33,345 nt of DNA from Deltaproteobacteria bacterium (lineage in GTDB: Bacteria; Desulfobacterota; Desulfovibrionia; Desulfovibrionales; Desulfomicrobiaceae). The notes below the pieces were generated by a model, which made no database searches, had not been told where the DNA came from, and saw only the letters and a program-made list of their open reading frames with translations. Position 1 is the first letter of the stretch. Each line of letters opens with the position of its first letter. Positions 31,804 through 33,345 of this stretch are shown piece after piece. The stretch spans positions 1 through 33,345 of the forward strand of contig RZZR01000013.1 in the NCBI GenBank assembly GCA_009929795.1, written 5' to 3'. The translations under genes were made by a program, and so were the position numbers.

Positions 31804-32467
31804 AGCGTCGGCTTTGGAAAATTCCCAAGCAACTGGCCCTGAGCGTCACGACCTAGCACGCGCTGTTTTTGACCGACTTGCCCGCCGGTACCCGCGCCCA
31901 TCGACCCAATTGAATTGGAAAAATCCATGGGAACTCCTAGTAGCCACGATTCTCTCGGCCCAATGCACTGACGTCCGGGTCAATAAAATCACCCCGGACT
32001 TCTTCTCCCGATGGCCCGAGCCAATCGACCTGCTCAATGCCGATCTGAAAGAAATTGAAAAAATTATCTATTCGGCGGGGTTCTACCGGAACAAGGCCAA
32101 AAACCTACAGGAGACCGCCCGTCTGCTAGTGGAAAAACACCAAGGTTTTATCCCGTCATCAATGGACGAATTGGTTACTCTTCCGGGAGTAGCGCGAAAA
32201 ACGGCCAATGTGGTTCTCTCGAACGCTTTTGGAATTCAGGAAGGCATCGCCGTGGACACTCATGTGGCCAGGATCTCACAGAGGTTGGGCCTGACCGATT
32301 TTAGCAATCCGACGAAAATCGAAAAAGAATTGATGGAAGTTTTTCCTCAAAAAGAATGGGGAAACATGAACCACCGCCTCGTTCTCTTTGGCCGTGACGT
32401 GTGTCGGGCCAAAAATCCACAATGCGAACGCTGCGAATTGGCTCAATTCTGTTCATTTTACTTTTAA
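31796..32467 (+). CDS. nth: Endonuclease III, base-excision DNA repair
   Basis: This 223-residue DNA glycosylase/AP lyase removes oxidised pyrimidines. The helix-hairpin-helix LPGVARKTANVV contains catalytic Lys135, Asp154 lies in VDTHVARIS, and the 4Fe-4S cluster ligands are Cys203, Cys210, Cys213 and Cys219 (C-x6-C-x2-C-x5-C). The likely start ATG 31796 overlaps the end of the cold-shock gene by 8 bases and has no clear ribosome site of its own, so coupling is probable; the exact start is not certain. Confidence 0.94.
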   Translation: MTEASALENSQATGPERHDLARAVFDRLARRYPRPSTQLNWKNPWELLVATILSAQCTDVRVNKITPDFFSRWPEPIDLLNADLKEIEKIIYSAGFYRNKAKNLQETARLLVEKHQGFIPSSMDELVTLPGVARKTANVVLSNAFGIQEGIAVDTHVARISQRLGLTDFSNPTKIEKELMEVFPQKEWGNMNHRLVLFGRDVCRAKNPQCERCELAQFCSFYF

Positions 32468-32484
32468 AATTTATTAAATATCAA

Positions 32485-32670
32485 TCACTTATCCTTGGAC
32501 TTATCAACTAACCCTTTGGTCAATCCGGCCAGGACCCCACCAATGACGCCGAGGAAAAAAGCCCGCTGAAGAGGCATGCCCATCCAGCTGGCGATAAATC
32601 CTACGGATCCGCCAAGAAGAATTCCCCGCCCAAGTGCCGATAGTATCGAAGACCGCCTTTTTTCGTTCAT
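32485..32670 (-). CDS. Small glycine-rich membrane protein, 61 residues
   Basis: I do not recognise this. A basic N-terminus (NEKRRSS) is followed by two short hydrophobic glycine-rich segments (about 12-30 and 37-53) and a lysine-rich tail (KGLVDKSKDK), suggesting a small inner-membrane hairpin. GTGAG directly precedes the ATG, with GGGAC further upstream. It lies just downstream of the 5S gene on the same strand. Confidence 0.55.
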   Translation of the reverse strand: MNEKRRSSILSALGRGILLGGSVGFIASWMGMPLQRAFFLGVIGGVLAGLTKGLVDKSKDK

Positions 32671-32722
32671 CTCACGTCCCGCATCGAAATTTCATATCAT
32701 CTACAAAACCAAATAAAAAAAA

Positions 32723-32840
32723 GTCCTGGCGACGACCTACTTTCCCACACTTAAAAGCGCAGTATCATCGGCGATGGAGGGCTTAACTTCCGAGTTCGGA
32801 ATGGTATCGGGTGTGTCCCCTCCTCCTTGGTCACCAGGAC
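32723..32840 (-). rRNA. rrf: 5S ribosomal RNA
   Basis: The minus-strand sequence has the 5S core with CCCGATACCATTCCGAACTC, GAAGTTAAG and a closing terminal stem (GTCCTGG / CCAGGAC). Seven T residues follow at 32720-32714, which fits termination of the rRNA operon. About 118 nt. Confidence 0.93.
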
Positions 32841-32875
32841 TCAATATATGAGCAAAATGGGTGATGGAAGTTGTT

Positions 32876-33345
<470 letters not shown>

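Overview
The window is a dense, GC-rich stretch of bacterial chromosome. It looks like a Desulfovibrionales-type member of the Desulfobacterota. That placement is an inference from gene content and order: a fused IspD-IspF, a NIF3 / zinc-ribbon / rnpB / ispDF / cysS run, a stand-alone TrpB2, a CheB-CheR-PAS hybrid, and a MoaD-like protein divergent from PhoH. No 16S sequence is present to test it. Almost everything from 1 to 20.9 kb is on the minus strand. I see no phage, insertion sequence, CRISPR array or integrase.

Layout. 1-4.3 kb: tRNA-Met(CAT) with its own promoter and terminator, then a NIF3 protein, a coiled-coil zinc-ribbon protein, the RNase P RNA, ispDF and the start of cysS. The cysS reading frame carries an in-frame TAG exactly at the second lysine of the KMSKS motif. 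4.4-5.7 kb: a small orphan ORF, a GIY-YIG protein, a helix-hairpin-helix (Cdd1-like) protein and a small membrane protein, mostly overlapping. 5.7-11.4 kb: a PAS histidine kinase, a 990-residue CheB-CheR-PAS protein and an outer-membrane phospholipase A, joined by 4-base stop/start overlaps. 11.5-13.1 kb: trpB2 preceded by a complete-looking transcription attenuator, with a 20-residue leader peptide containing Trp-Trp-Cys-Trp-Trp, alternative hairpins and a terminator directly before the ribosome site. 13.15-20.9 kb: a tightly packed run of SDR/DUF2867 protein, FMN-binding PPOX-like protein, class II photolyase, YbgA-type protein, metallophosphoesterase, Ser/Thr kinase with a DUF1566 tail, and an exported vWA protein with three C-terminal repeats.

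21-25.3 kb: crcB (fluoride channel), a DUF190 gene and ychF on plus; ybeY and phoH on minus; then a MoaD/ThiS-like protein and a lipoprotein on plus. 25.3-30.4 kb: ispG, proS, xseA and an M23 peptidase on minus. 30.6-32.5 kb: hsp20, acylphosphatase, a cold-shock protein and nth on plus. 32.5-33.3 kb: a small membrane protein, 5S rRNA and the 3' part of 23S rRNA, all on minus.

The strongest candidate for something undescribed is the Trp-responsive attenuator dedicated to a lone trpB2. The amber codon inside the catalytic motif of an essential aminoacyl-tRNA synthetase is the most striking anomaly, but it may be a point error. The kinase / vWA / phosphoesterase / photolyase run and the kinase / CheB-CheR / phospholipase run are unusual gene combinations worth checking for conservation.
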